Shown here piece by piece: positions 12,404 through 18,841 of a DNA stretch of 23,399 bases. The notes under the pieces are model-generated. The model saw only the letters and a list, made by a program, of their open reading frames with translations, had not been told where the DNA came from and did not search any database. Position numbers and translations under genes: made by a program. The stretch spans positions 1-23,399 of IMG/VR virus record IMGVR_UViG_3300032246_000349. One strand, written 5' to 3'. The stretch comes from a virus. Every line of letters begins with the position of its first letter. Positions within the stretch are counted from its first letter, which is position 1.

Positions 12404-13558
12404 ATGAATGATTTATTTGCAATAGAAGAAAAAACAACAGTAATTACTAAAAAAACAAAGTTTGACAAAACAGAACGTAATAATTATATATGCAAAATGT
12501 ATGATATTAGTTTTGATGAAATTGTTGATGAGTTTATGGTTAACTTTGAAACAGACTTTGATTGGAATATTGGATTAATTGTAGGTCAAAGTGGAACAGG
12601 TAAAACAACAATAGCAAAAGAAAAGTTTAAAGATTTTTATTTGTTTAAAGAACATAAATGGGACGAAACAAAATCAATCGTAGATAATTTTGATGTAAGT
12701 TTACCAAGTGATAAAATTATTGAGTCACTTACAAAAGTAGGTTTTTCAAGTCCATTAAATTGGTTAAAACCATATCATTTATTATCTAATGGTCAAAAAA
12801 TGCGTGTAGATTTAGCACGATTACTATTAGAAAAAAATGAAACAGTTATATTTGATGAATTTACTAGCGTTGTAGATAGAGATGTAGCTAAAGTCACTTC
12901 ATTAGCTGTTAGTAACTTTATTAGAAAAAATAACTATAAGTTTATCGCAGTATCATGTCATAGTGATATAATTGAATGGTTACAACCAGATTGGATATTT
13001 GATACTAATGCTAAAAGTTTTAATAGGGGGTTACTTTGGCAAAGACCAAAACTTACATTCCAATTACGAACAGCATCAGTTGATGAATGGAAATCATTTG
13101 CTAACTATCACTATTTAACACATGAAATATTAAGAGGTAGTCATTGTTACGCTTTAGACTATAAAGGATTTCCTATAGCATTTGCAGCTGTAACTCATTT
13201 TCCACACCCTAAATGTTGTAACTTTAAAAAGATACACAGAATGGTTGTGCTACCAGACTTTCAAGGTATAGGTATTGGTAAACAATTTCTAAATGCTGTA
13301 TCTGAAATATACTATAAACAAAACTTTAGAGTATTGCTTACTACAGGTGCTTTAAGTTTTATTAATAGTTTAGATAAAGAAAAAGATTGGAAGATGACAA
13401 GAAAATTAAGTAAAGTAGGAGAAAGTAAAGGTATTCTTAAAGGTTCAACATCTAAAAATAGAGAAACAGCTAGTTTTGAATACAAAGATTGTCCTACAAG
13501 AACTATGAATCAACCTGTAGTAGAGATAAATAATATTCCTAATCATGATTTATTTTAA
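12404..13558 (+). CDS. ABC-type ATPase fused to a GNAT acyltransferase domain
   Basis: 384 residues, with TAGGAGAGAGTT before the ATG. Residues about 50-200 form one ABC nucleotide-binding domain: Walker A GQSGTGKT (61-68), signature LSNGQ (127-131), Walker B TVIFDE (147-152) and switch His186. Residues about 218-340 form a GNAT fold: the A motif is HRMVVLPDFQGIGIGKQ (278-294), where QGIGIG binds the CoA pyrophosphate. There are no membrane helices and no partner permease, so this is not a transporter. The next gene is a cytosine-C5 methyltransferase and a second DNA methyltransferase lies 2.5 kb on, so nucleic-acid modification (compare Mu Mom, also GNAT-fold) is one hypothesis. The acyl donor and target are unknown. 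Confidence 0.75.
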   Translation: MNDLFAIEEKTTVITKKTKFDKTERNNYICKMYDISFDEIVDEFMVNFETDFDWNIGLIVGQSGTGKTTIAKEKFKDFYLFKEHKWDETKSIVDNFDVSLPSDKIIESLTKVGFSSPLNWLKPYHLLSNGQKMRVDLARLLLEKNETVIFDEFTSVVDRDVAKVTSLAVSNFIRKNNYKFIAVSCHSDIIEWLQPDWIFDTNAKSFNRGLLWQRPKLTFQLRTASVDEWKSFANYHYLTHEILRGSHCYALDYKGFPIAFAAVTHFPHPKCCNFKKIHRMVVLPDFQGIGIGKQFLNAVSEIYYKQNFRVLLTTGALSFINSLDKEKDWKMTRKLSKVGESKGILKGSTSKNRETASFEYKDCPTRTMNQPVVEINNIPNHDLF

Positions 13559-13569
13559 GAAAATATAAT

Positions 13570-14406
13570 ATGAATGTATTATCATTATTTGACGGAATGT
13601 CATGTGGACAAATAGCATTAAAGCAATTAGGATTTAAAGTAGATAATTATTTTGCATCTGAAATAGATGAAAAAGCAATAAAAGTTGCTAAACATAATTT
13701 TCCAAATACAATACATATTGGTGATGTTACACAAATAAAAGGCAATGAATTACCAAAAATAGATTTACTTATTGGTGGTAGTCCATGTCAAGGTTTTAGT
13801 TTTGCTGGTAAAAAATTAAATTTTGATGATAAAAGAAGTGCATTATTTTTTGAGTTTGTTAGATTACTTAAAGAAACTAATCCAAAATATTTTTTACTTG
13901 AGAATGTAAAGATGTCTAAACAATGTCAAGATGTTATTAGTGAATATTTAGGAGTAAAACCAATAGAAATAAATTCATCTTTATTATCAGCTCAAAATAG
14001 ATTAAGATTATATTGGACTAATATACCAAATATTGAACAACCAAAAGATAAAAATATTTCATTTAAAGATATATTAAATCCAATATATGAATTTAAGCCA
14101 TTAACTAAATGGTTTTTTTCTACATGGGGAACAAAACAAAAAATTAATACATTAAGAACAATAGATGCAAATAAATCTTTTTGTATAACAACTAATAAAA
14201 GTCATTCAAAAAACTATTATTTAAATTCAGAAAAAACAATGGCAAGAATGTTAGAAAGAGATGAAGTTGAAAGATTACAAACTTTACCTGAAGGATATAC
14301 AAATATAGTTTCAAAAACTGAAGCTCATAAAATGATTGGAAATGGTTGGACTGTAGAAGTTATTAAACATATTTTTAGGAACATGAATGAATTATCGCAA
14401 TCCTAA
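13570..14406 (+). CDS. DNA (cytosine-5) methyltransferase
   Basis: 278 residues. Motif I LSLFDGMSCG binds SAM. Motif IV GGSPCQGFS carries the catalytic Cys73. Motif VI is ENV (111-113), motif VIII is QNRLR (142-146), and motifs IX-X are ERLQTLPEGY and MIGNGWTV at the end. The target-recognition part between VIII and IX is short. No restriction endonuclease is adjacent, so it is an orphan, probably protecting phage DNA from host restriction or marking it. It follows the ATPase/GNAT gene by 11 bases and overlaps the YbcO-like gene by 20 bases. Confidence 0.9.
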   Translation: MNVLSLFDGMSCGQIALKQLGFKVDNYFASEIDEKAIKVAKHNFPNTIHIGDVTQIKGNELPKIDLLIGGSPCQGFSFAGKKLNFDDKRSALFFEFVRLLKETNPKYFLLENVKMSKQCQDVISEYLGVKPIEINSSLLSAQNRLRLYWTNIPNIEQPKDKNISFKDILNPIYEFKPLTKWFFSTWGTKQKINTLRTIDANKSFCITTNKSHSKNYYLNSEKTMARMLERDEVERLQTLPEGYTNIVSKTEAHKMIGNGWTVEVIKHIFRNMNELSQS

Positions 14407-14677
14407 ACTACTTAAACTTGCAGACGGTGCACCATGTATGATGTGTTCTATGCAAGACGGTACAGTTGTCGCTGCACACTCTAATCAACTAAGAGATGGC
14501 AAAGGCACAGGTATTAAATCTCATGATTATCGCATAGCATTTTTATGTCATCAATGCCACCACATGATAGATAATGATAAAAGTTTAGATAAGCATGATA
14601 GAATGGCAGCATGGGAAGAAGCTCACCGTAAAACTATAGGTTGGTTATTTACTAACAATCATTTAGGAGTAAAATAA
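14387..14677 (+). CDS. YbcO-like (DUF1364-type) zinc nuclease
   Basis: 96 residues. RNPKLLKLADGAPCMMC gives C17 and C20, VVAAHSNQL gives H31, GTGIKSHDYRIAFLCHQCHH gives C54 and C57, and a helical end with H80 follows. This is the layout of the YbcO/DUF1364 family and related HNH-like zinc proteins found beside NinB-type genes in lambdoid phages. They are thought to be structure-specific nucleases. TAGGA lies six bases before ATG 14387, within the end of the methyltransferase gene. Confidence 0.7.
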   Translation: MNYRNPKLLKLADGAPCMMCSMQDGTVVAAHSNQLRDGKGTGIKSHDYRIAFLCHQCHHMIDNDKSLDKHDRMAAWEEAHRKTIGWLFTNNHLGVK

Positions 14678-14968
14678 ATGGGTAAAGGAAGTGCACCAAG
14701 ACCTTTTACAAACAGAGCAATCTTTGAAAATAATTGGGATAAAATATTTGATAAACAAAAAACAATAGACCCATTACCAAAAGAAACTCCACATAAAATA
14801 TTAAAACAATCACGCATAGATACTATTGGTCAAAACGGAAACAATGGCGACCATTATGAATATGAGTTGAATAAGTCCACAGGTGAGGTTGAAAAACGCT
14901 TTACTGATGGAACATCTAAACCTAATGGAGAACAATTTGGCAACGAGTCCGACTCAACTGAGTCTTAA
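14678..14968 (+). CDS. Conserved small phage protein (MGKGSxPRP type)
   Basis: 96 residues starting directly after the previous stop, with TTAGGAG upstream. The opening MGKGSAPRPFTNRAIFENNW followed by DKIFDK is a recurrent pattern in small phage proteins of unknown function found in replication regions. The C-terminal half is polar and low complexity (NGNNGDHYEY, then ESDSTES) and is probably disordered. It overlaps the next gene by 32 bases. Confidence 0.6.
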   Translation: MGKGSAPRPFTNRAIFENNWDKIFDKQKTIDPLPKETPHKILKQSRIDTIGQNGNNGDHYEYELNKSTGEVEKRFTDGTSKPNGEQFGNESDSTES

Positions 14969-15254
14969 AAAGTTACGAGATGAAGGATACACAGTTGCTA
15001 TAGTAGAACATTGGAACGCATTTGCTCGTATTAGACAAGACCTATTTGGTTTTATAGATTTACTAGCATTAAAAGATAAAGAAGTATTAGCAATTCAAAC
15101 AACCACAGCAACAAATATGTCAGCAAGAGCAAAAAAAATAGGTGACAATGAAAATGTAGATGCAGTTCGTAAAGCAGGTTGGACTATTCACATTCATGGT
15201 TGGCACCAAGATGATAAACGTAAATGGCATTGTAAAGTAAAAGATGTATCCTAA
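14937..15254 (+). CDS. Nuclease-fold protein with degenerate PD-(D/E)XK active site
   Basis: 105 residues from TTG 14937, which has GGAG six bases upstream; the frame extends further 5' but without a good site. SPTQLSLKKLRDEGYTVAIVE, then RQDLFGFIDLLAL (D41) and VLAIQTTT follow the core strand pattern of VRR-NUC-like nucleases. The usual E-x-K is here Q54-T-T56, so catalysis is doubtful. NMSARAKKI and a GWTIHIHGWH end are typical of the phage family. It may bind DNA or a nuclease partner without cutting. It overlaps the next gene by 11 bases. Confidence 0.6.
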   Translation: MATSPTQLSLKKLRDEGYTVAIVEHWNAFARIRQDLFGFIDLLALKDKEVLAIQTTTATNMSARAKKIGDNENVDAVRKAGWTIHIHGWHQDDKRKWHCKVKDVS

Positions 15255-15648
15255 ATTATCACTAGACCATTTATCATCAGATGACAAAAAGAAATTCTTG
15301 AAAGAAAGAATTATGGAAATTATTGGTGGTGACCAAAAAACATCTGTGCAATTAGCAGTAATTATTAGAGTGCATCAATACGAACTTAAATATCCACTTA
15401 TGGAGTTAGTAGCAGAAGGATTGTTGTATAATGACGTTAGAGGAAGTAAATTATATCTATACTATAAACCTAAACGGCATCCATTAGATGAAATCTTTAA
15501 TCACAATTTAAACATACCACAAAACAAAATATTAGAAACGCACAAGTATACAGAAAAAAATACTAAACATAATTTAAGACATAATGTAACTGTAGATTCA
15601 TTTGATGAAAGTGCGTTAGCAAGTGAAGGAGTGAAAATAAGAATATGA
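15244..15648 (+). CDS. Putative winged-helix DNA-binding protein
   Basis: 134 residues. Residues about 18-65 (FLKERIMEIIGGDQKTSVQL, then HQYELKYPLMELVAEGLL) read as a winged helix, with the wing at NDVRGSKLYLYY. The remaining 60 residues are polar and look disordered. It starts inside the previous gene and ends on an ATGA overlap with the next. A transcription or replication role is inferred from the fold pattern only. Confidence 0.5.
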   Translation: MYPKLSLDHLSSDDKKKFLKERIMEIIGGDQKTSVQLAVIIRVHQYELKYPLMELVAEGLLYNDVRGSKLYLYYKPKRHPLDEIFNHNLNIPQNKILETHKYTEKNTKHNLRHNVTVDSFDESALASEGVKIRI

Positions 15649-15764
15649 CACAAGAAGAAATTATTGCTATATACAGAAAAGTATTTCCAACAGGATATGA
15701 GTCTGTTACCATAGAACGTATTACTATATTTGCTAGATTGATAGAAGAAAAAGTTAAATCATGA
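15645..15764 (+). CDS. 39-residue helical protein
   Basis: A small ORF with ATGA overlaps at both ends and GGAG upstream (GAAGGAGTGAAA). The product is a charged helix-turn-helix-like peptide (QEEIIAIYRKVF, then TIERITIFARLIEEK). No family is recognised. The two exact overlaps with flanking genes support real translation. Confidence 0.5.
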   Translation: MTQEEIIAIYRKVFPTGYESVTIERITIFARLIEEKVKS

Positions 15765-16090
15765 TAACTATGGAACGTTTACTATCAATCCTAGATGATT
15801 GGAAAGTATACATGAAGTCTACTAATACTAGACTTGGTTATCCATCTAAAAGTCTTGGTATGTCATCTGGTGGTGAATCTACAAAAGATGAGTTTGAGCA
15901 CATGGTAAATGCTATGGATAAATCTAACGTCAGAACCATAGATGCAATTATACATAGTCTTGATAAAGGACAGCAACAAGCCATATATGCCAAATATCTA
16001 GGTACTAAACCTCCATTAGCTTACTCATGGCAATTAGACATGGCAATTGATAATCTATTAATTATTAGCTCTAGGAGAATTAATGCTTAA
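15761..16090 (+). CDS. Possible Q-like late-gene regulator
   Basis: 109 residues, in a pattern I associate with small phage antitermination or late-regulator proteins: ERLLSILDDWKVYMKS, then LGYPSKSLGMSSGG, a long helix, and DKGQQQAIYAKYLG with a terminal RRINA. The last part reads like a sigma-type or HTH DNA-binding region. It precedes the late promoter/terminator element at 16864-16977, separated only by the methyltransferase gene, as lambdoid Q genes lie just before pR'. Family membership is not certain; the function is inferred mainly from position. Confidence 0.4.
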   Translation: MITMERLLSILDDWKVYMKSTNTRLGYPSKSLGMSSGGESTKDEFEHMVNAMDKSNVRTIDAIIHSLDKGQQQAIYAKYLGTKPPLAYSWQLDMAIDNLLIISSRRINA

Positions 16091-16859
16091 ATTATTACAA
16101 GGTGATTGTTTAGAGTTAATGAAAGATTTAGATAATGATAGTATAGATTTAACTGTTACTAGCCCTCCTTATGATAATTTAAGAACATATAATGGATTTA
16201 CATTTGATTTTGAAAGAATAGCAAAAGAATTATTTAGGATTACAAAACAAGGTGGAGTTTTAGTTTGGGTAGTAGGTGATGCTACAATTAATGGAAGTGA
16301 AAGTGGAACATCATTTAAACAAGCATTATATTTTAAAGATATTGGATTTAATTTACATGACACAATGATTTATCAAAAGGGTTCTTTCCCTCCAACATTT
16401 CCAAAAACTAAAAGATATCAAAATGCTTTTGAATATATGTTTATATTAAGCAAAGGAACTCCAAAAACATTTAATGGCATACAAAGAGATAAAAGTCCAA
16501 ATTCAATTTATACAAGAAAAAGCAAATCATCATTTAGAAAAGCAGATGGTAGCTTTACATACAATGAACAAATAAATACTAGCAAAACTACAACCATTGA
16601 ATTAAATATATGGAAGATTGATTGTGGTTATATGAAATCCACAAAAGATAAAGAAGCATATAAACATTCAGCTATTTTTCCAGAAAAATTAGCTTATAAT
16701 CATATTATCAGTTGGAGCAATGAAAACGATACAGTTTTTGACCCATTTTTAGGAAGTGGAACAACTGGCAAAATAGCAAAACAATTAAATCGTAATTTTA
16801 TAGGCATGGAAATATCTAAAGAATATTTAGATATAGCAACTGCTAGAATAAACGCATAA
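16083..16859 (+). CDS. DNA methyltransferase, N4-cytosine or N6-adenine type
   Basis: 258 residues. Catalytic motif IV is TSPPY (26-30), typical of beta-class N4-cytosine and some N6-adenine enzymes. Motif I is DPFLGSGTTG (220-229), near the end, which is the beta-class order. LLQGDCLELMKDLDNDSIDL is the usual opening, and GMEISKEYLDIATARI the usual closing. No restriction partner is seen. It overlaps the previous gene by 8 bases. It would methylate phage DNA to avoid host nucleases or for regulation; the target base and site cannot be read from the sequence. Confidence 0.85.
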   Translation: MLKLLQGDCLELMKDLDNDSIDLTVTSPPYDNLRTYNGFTFDFERIAKELFRITKQGGVLVWVVGDATINGSESGTSFKQALYFKDIGFNLHDTMIYQKGSFPPTFPKTKRYQNAFEYMFILSKGTPKTFNGIQRDKSPNSIYTRKSKSSFRKADGSFTYNEQINTSKTTTIELNIWKIDCGYMKSTKDKEAYKHSAIFPEKLAYNHIISWSNENDTVFDPFLGSGTTGKIAKQLNRNFIGMEISKEYLDIATARINA

Positions 16860-16863
16860 TCAC

Positions 16864-16893
16864 TAGACTTAATATACTAATCTGTGATATAAT
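16864..16893 (+). promoter_or_regulatory. Extended -10 promoter, probable late promoter
   Basis: TAGACT (16864-16869), an 18-base spacer, then TATAAT (16888-16893) preceded by TG-A, which makes a full extended -10. Transcription would begin near 16900. It is the best + strand promoter in the window and lies just before the block that leads to the terminase, portal and scaffold genes. TACTAT at 16910-16915 in the early transcribed region is a weak -10-like element of the kind that pauses sigma70 at lambdoid late promoters. Confidence 0.65.
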
Positions 16894-16903
16894 ATAGCTT
16901 GTT

Positions 16904-16990
16904 ATGGCATACTATTGCCGAAAGAAACGTAATCCCTTCAAAACCCTGCCTATAACTCTCTCCATAGGTGGGGTTTTACTTTTATTATGA
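16904..16990 (+). CDS. 28-residue leader ORF spanning the terminator
   Basis: ATG 16904 lies about four bases after the predicted transcript start and has no ribosome binding site, so it would be leaderless. The peptide has a basic head (YYCRKKRNPF) and a hydrophobic tail (SIGGVLLLL), and it stops on an ATGA overlap with the zinc-ribbon gene. The ORF covers the whole terminator hairpin, so ribosomes on it would block the hairpin. It may be a leader peptide or chance. Confidence 0.3.
   Translation: MAYYCRKKRNPFKTLPITLSIGGVLLLL
16940..16977 (+). terminator. Strong intrinsic terminator between middle and late blocks
   Basis: AAAACCCTGCCTAT (16940-16953) pairs over 14 positions with ATAGGTGGGGTTTT (16964-16977) across a 10-base loop. 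Two pairs are G-U in the + RNA and would be mismatched in the - RNA, so it acts on rightward transcripts. A T-rich stretch follows. It ends transcripts from the methyltransferase side and also any RNA from the promoter at 16864, which would give a short RNA of about 75-80 bases unless antiterminated. Confidence 0.8.
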
Positions 16991-17151
16991 CATTATCTGT
17001 ATCAATCTGTGACTGCTGTGGTGAACCATTTGACCGCACAGAATATTCTCTTTGTAACGATTGCAGATACGACAAAACATACATTAAGCTAGATAAAGAA
17101 TTTACACAGGACAAAGAAGATGGCAGAATCATTCAAGATGAAAGTAAGTGA
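16987..17151 (+). CDS. Small zinc-ribbon protein
   Basis: 54 residues. SICDCCGEPF and SLCNDCRYD give two CxxC knuckles (C8/C10/C11 and C23/C26), a one-zinc ribbon. The rest is a charged tail (KLDKEFTQDKEDG). ATG 16987 follows directly on the terminator T-tract, so translation depends on readthrough. It overlaps the next gene by 32 bases. First genes after a late promoter are often small regulators, but the role here is unknown. Confidence 0.6.
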   Translation: MTLSVSICDCCGEPFDRTEYSLCNDCRYDKTYIKLDKEFTQDKEDGRIIQDESK

Positions 17152-17518
17152 CGATAAAGTAGCAAGTATATTTGCTCTTATGTTGCTTCACGAAGTAACT
17201 AATGCACATTTGCTTCATTGGGCAACAAATTCATTTTCAGAGCATGAAGCATTAGGTGAGTTCTATTCTAGTCTTGATGACAAAGCAGATGCTTTTGTAG
17301 AAGCATATATGGGTAAATATGGACAACTCAAAATTGAAAACTACCCAGAAGTATATAGCTTACCTAAATCAGATTGTGTAGCACATTTAGAAGAATTATC
17401 AGATAATGTTAAAAATGTAAGAGAAAAACTCCCACAAGATTCAGAGTTACAAAACTTGGTAGATGAAATAGCAGACTTAATTGATTCAACTCTTTACAAA
17501 CTACGTTTCTTAAAATAG
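17120..17518 (+). CDS. DUF5856 family, ferritin/Dps-like helical protein
   Basis: 132 residues, nearly all helix. LLHEVTNAHLLHWATNSFSE and HEALGEFYSSLDDKADAFVE carry His, Asp and Glu spaced like the metal-binding helices of Dps/ferritin proteins, as in the DUF5856 family known from T4-like and other phages. It could bind iron or DNA, or simply use the fold. The start may instead be ATG 17138, six codons on. It lies before the head genes; its function in phages is not settled to my knowledge. Confidence 0.65.
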   Translation: MAESFKMKVSDDKVASIFALMLLHEVTNAHLLHWATNSFSEHEALGEFYSSLDDKADAFVEAYMGKYGQLKIENYPEVYSLPKSDCVAHLEELSDNVKNVREKLPQDSELQNLVDEIADLIDSTLYKLRFLK

Positions 17519-17525
17519 GACAAAT

Positions 17526-17699
17526 ATGAAAAAATCAACAACAAAAACAGCTAAAATGGCTAAAGTAGGCAAAGTAATGAAAGAATACGGTACAGGTAAA
17601 TTGCACTCTGGTTCTAAAAAAGGTCCAGTAGTTAAATCACAAAAACAAGCTGTAGCTATTGCTTTATCAGAAGCAGGCATGAGCAAGAAGAAAAAATAA
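17526..17699 (+). CDS. DUF6496 family small basic protein
   Basis: 57 residues, highly basic. KVGKVMKEYGTGKLHSGSKK and QAVAIALSEAGMSKKKK are the DUF6496 signature, seen in many phages and bacteria. It probably binds nucleic acid, judging by charge. It has AGGA just upstream of the start and joins the next gene by TAATG. The function is unknown; virion packaging of a small DNA-binding protein is possible. Confidence 0.75.
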   Translation: MKKSTTKTAKMAKVGKVMKEYGTGKLHSGSKKGPVVKSQKQAVAIALSEAGMSKKKK

Positions 17700-18175
17700 T
17701 GGCTAAAACTTGCCCATTAGCAACACAAGATATTAAACTTAATCTTAAACATAGGGATTGGGCTTTTAAAAACGTAGGATACGGTCCAGTAAACCCAGAT
17801 ATAGAAGATAAAGTATTTTGGGCTAAACGTGCAGATGAATGGGCAACTACTCCAGAGATTGCTAAACAATCACGCTGTGGTAATTGTTCAGCATTTATAC
17901 AGACACCAGAAATGATGAATTGTATTTTAAACGGTGTAGCAGGTGATGAACCTGTAAATGAATCATACGCACCAGAAGTTATTGCTAGTGCAGAACTAGG
18001 ATATTGTGAACTATTTGACTTTAAGTGTGCAGCAGATAGAACTTGCTCTGCATGGTTAGTAGGTGGTCCGATTAAAAAATCACTCACTACAGCACAAAAG
18101 AAAATGCTTATGATGGCTAAATTTGAAAACGGTAATAAAGAAAACGACACTAATGAATATACAAATGGAGAATAA
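17699..18175 (+). CDS. Cysteine-rich conserved phage protein near terminase
   Basis: 158 residues. CPLATQDIKLNLKHRDWAFK at the start, FWAKRADEW, RCGNCSAF (C60, C63), C75, LGYCELFDFKCAADRTCSAW (C103, C110, C116) and GGPI. This set of conserved cysteines recurs in phage head-gene regions and may bind a metal or iron-sulfur cluster. No function is known to me. It is coupled to the preceding gene by TAATG and lies two bases before the next. Confidence 0.6.
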   Translation: MAKTCPLATQDIKLNLKHRDWAFKNVGYGPVNPDIEDKVFWAKRADEWATTPEIAKQSRCGNCSAFIQTPEMMNCILNGVAGDEPVNESYAPEVIASAELGYCELFDFKCAADRTCSAWLVGGPIKKSLTTAQKKMLMMAKFENGNKENDTNEYTNGE

Positions 18176-18177
18176 CA

Positions 18178-18495
18178 ATGAGTAGCATAAGATTTGATGA
18201 TAATGAAAATTTAGTAGACGCTTATGTACCAAGTACATCACAAGTATTTTCAGTAGGTAATACAACAGCAACTTCAACAGCATTTGGTGCAGGTACAACT
18301 TTAGTAAGAGTATCTTGTTCACTTGGTCATTGCCATGTTTCATTTGGTGCAACACCAACAGCATCAATTACAACAAGCATGATGATTCCTACAAACTCTG
18401 TAGGTATATTTAAAGTTAATGCAGGTGATAAGATTGCATACATTAAAGATGCAACTGTAGCAGCTTCAACACTTTGCGTAACGGAACTAGCATAA
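18178..18495 (+). CDS. Putative small virion (decoration-like) protein
   Basis: 105 residues, rich in Ser, Thr, Ala and beta-strand patterns (TTLVRVSCSLGHCHVSFG, then VGIFKVNAGDKIAYI). GGAG lies before ATG 18178. Such small beta-sandwich proteins beside the terminase genes are often capsid decoration or fibre-like proteins. No family is recognised with confidence. A cysteine pair (SCSLGHC) is of unknown significance. Confidence 0.5.
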   Translation: MSSIRFDDNENLVDAYVPSTSQVFSVGNTTATSTAFGAGTTLVRVSCSLGHCHVSFGATPTASITTSMMIPTNSVGIFKVNAGDKIAYIKDATVAASTLCVTELA

Positions 18496-18538
18496 CATTT
18501 AATAACAAAGGTAATGACCCAGCAATGGAGTTACAAAC

Positions 18539-18841
18539 ATGGATAAAGAAGAACAATTAGCAGAAGCTAGAAAGAAAGCAGCTGAAGTAAACAAAGGCAA
18601 CACTCATTCTAGTAAAATCAATAGGTTAGCATCAGAAACTCTGAAAAGAGTATTGGTGCAAGAAAAAGCTATTAGATTAAGACAAGTTACAGAAGCCCTA
18701 GTAGCAAAAGCTGAAGGTGGTGATGTATCTGCTATAAAAGAAATCTTTGACAGAATAGACGGTAAAGTAGTTCAAGAGAACAAAATAACAGGCGACTCTG
18801 ATGAACCTGTAACAATTAAGATTGTGACTGGCATTGAGTGA
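18539..18841 (+). CDS. Probable terminase small subunit
   Basis: 100 residues, helical and charged. NKGNTHSSKINRLASETLKR and AEGGDVSAIKEIFDRIDGKV followed by VTIKIVTG at the end are typical of the short protein before phage large terminases, which recognises the packaging site and stimulates the ATPase. It has GGAG 8 bases upstream of the ATG and overlaps the large subunit gene by 8 bases. The assignment rests on position and this pattern. Confidence 0.65.
   Translation: MDKEEQLAEARKKAAEVNKGNTHSSKINRLASETLKRVLVQEKAIRLRQVTEALVAKAEGGDVSAIKEIFDRIDGKVVQENKITGDSDEPVTIKIVTGIE

Noticed and set aside
12404-13558. Transporter role for the ABC ATPase
   Set aside because: No membrane segments in the protein and no permease gene nearby; the GNAT fusion points to another role.
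16860-16986. tRNA or CRISPR-like structure in the middle/late gap
   Set aside because: The pairing seen is one terminator stem with a T-rich tail; no cloverleaf and no repeated spacers.
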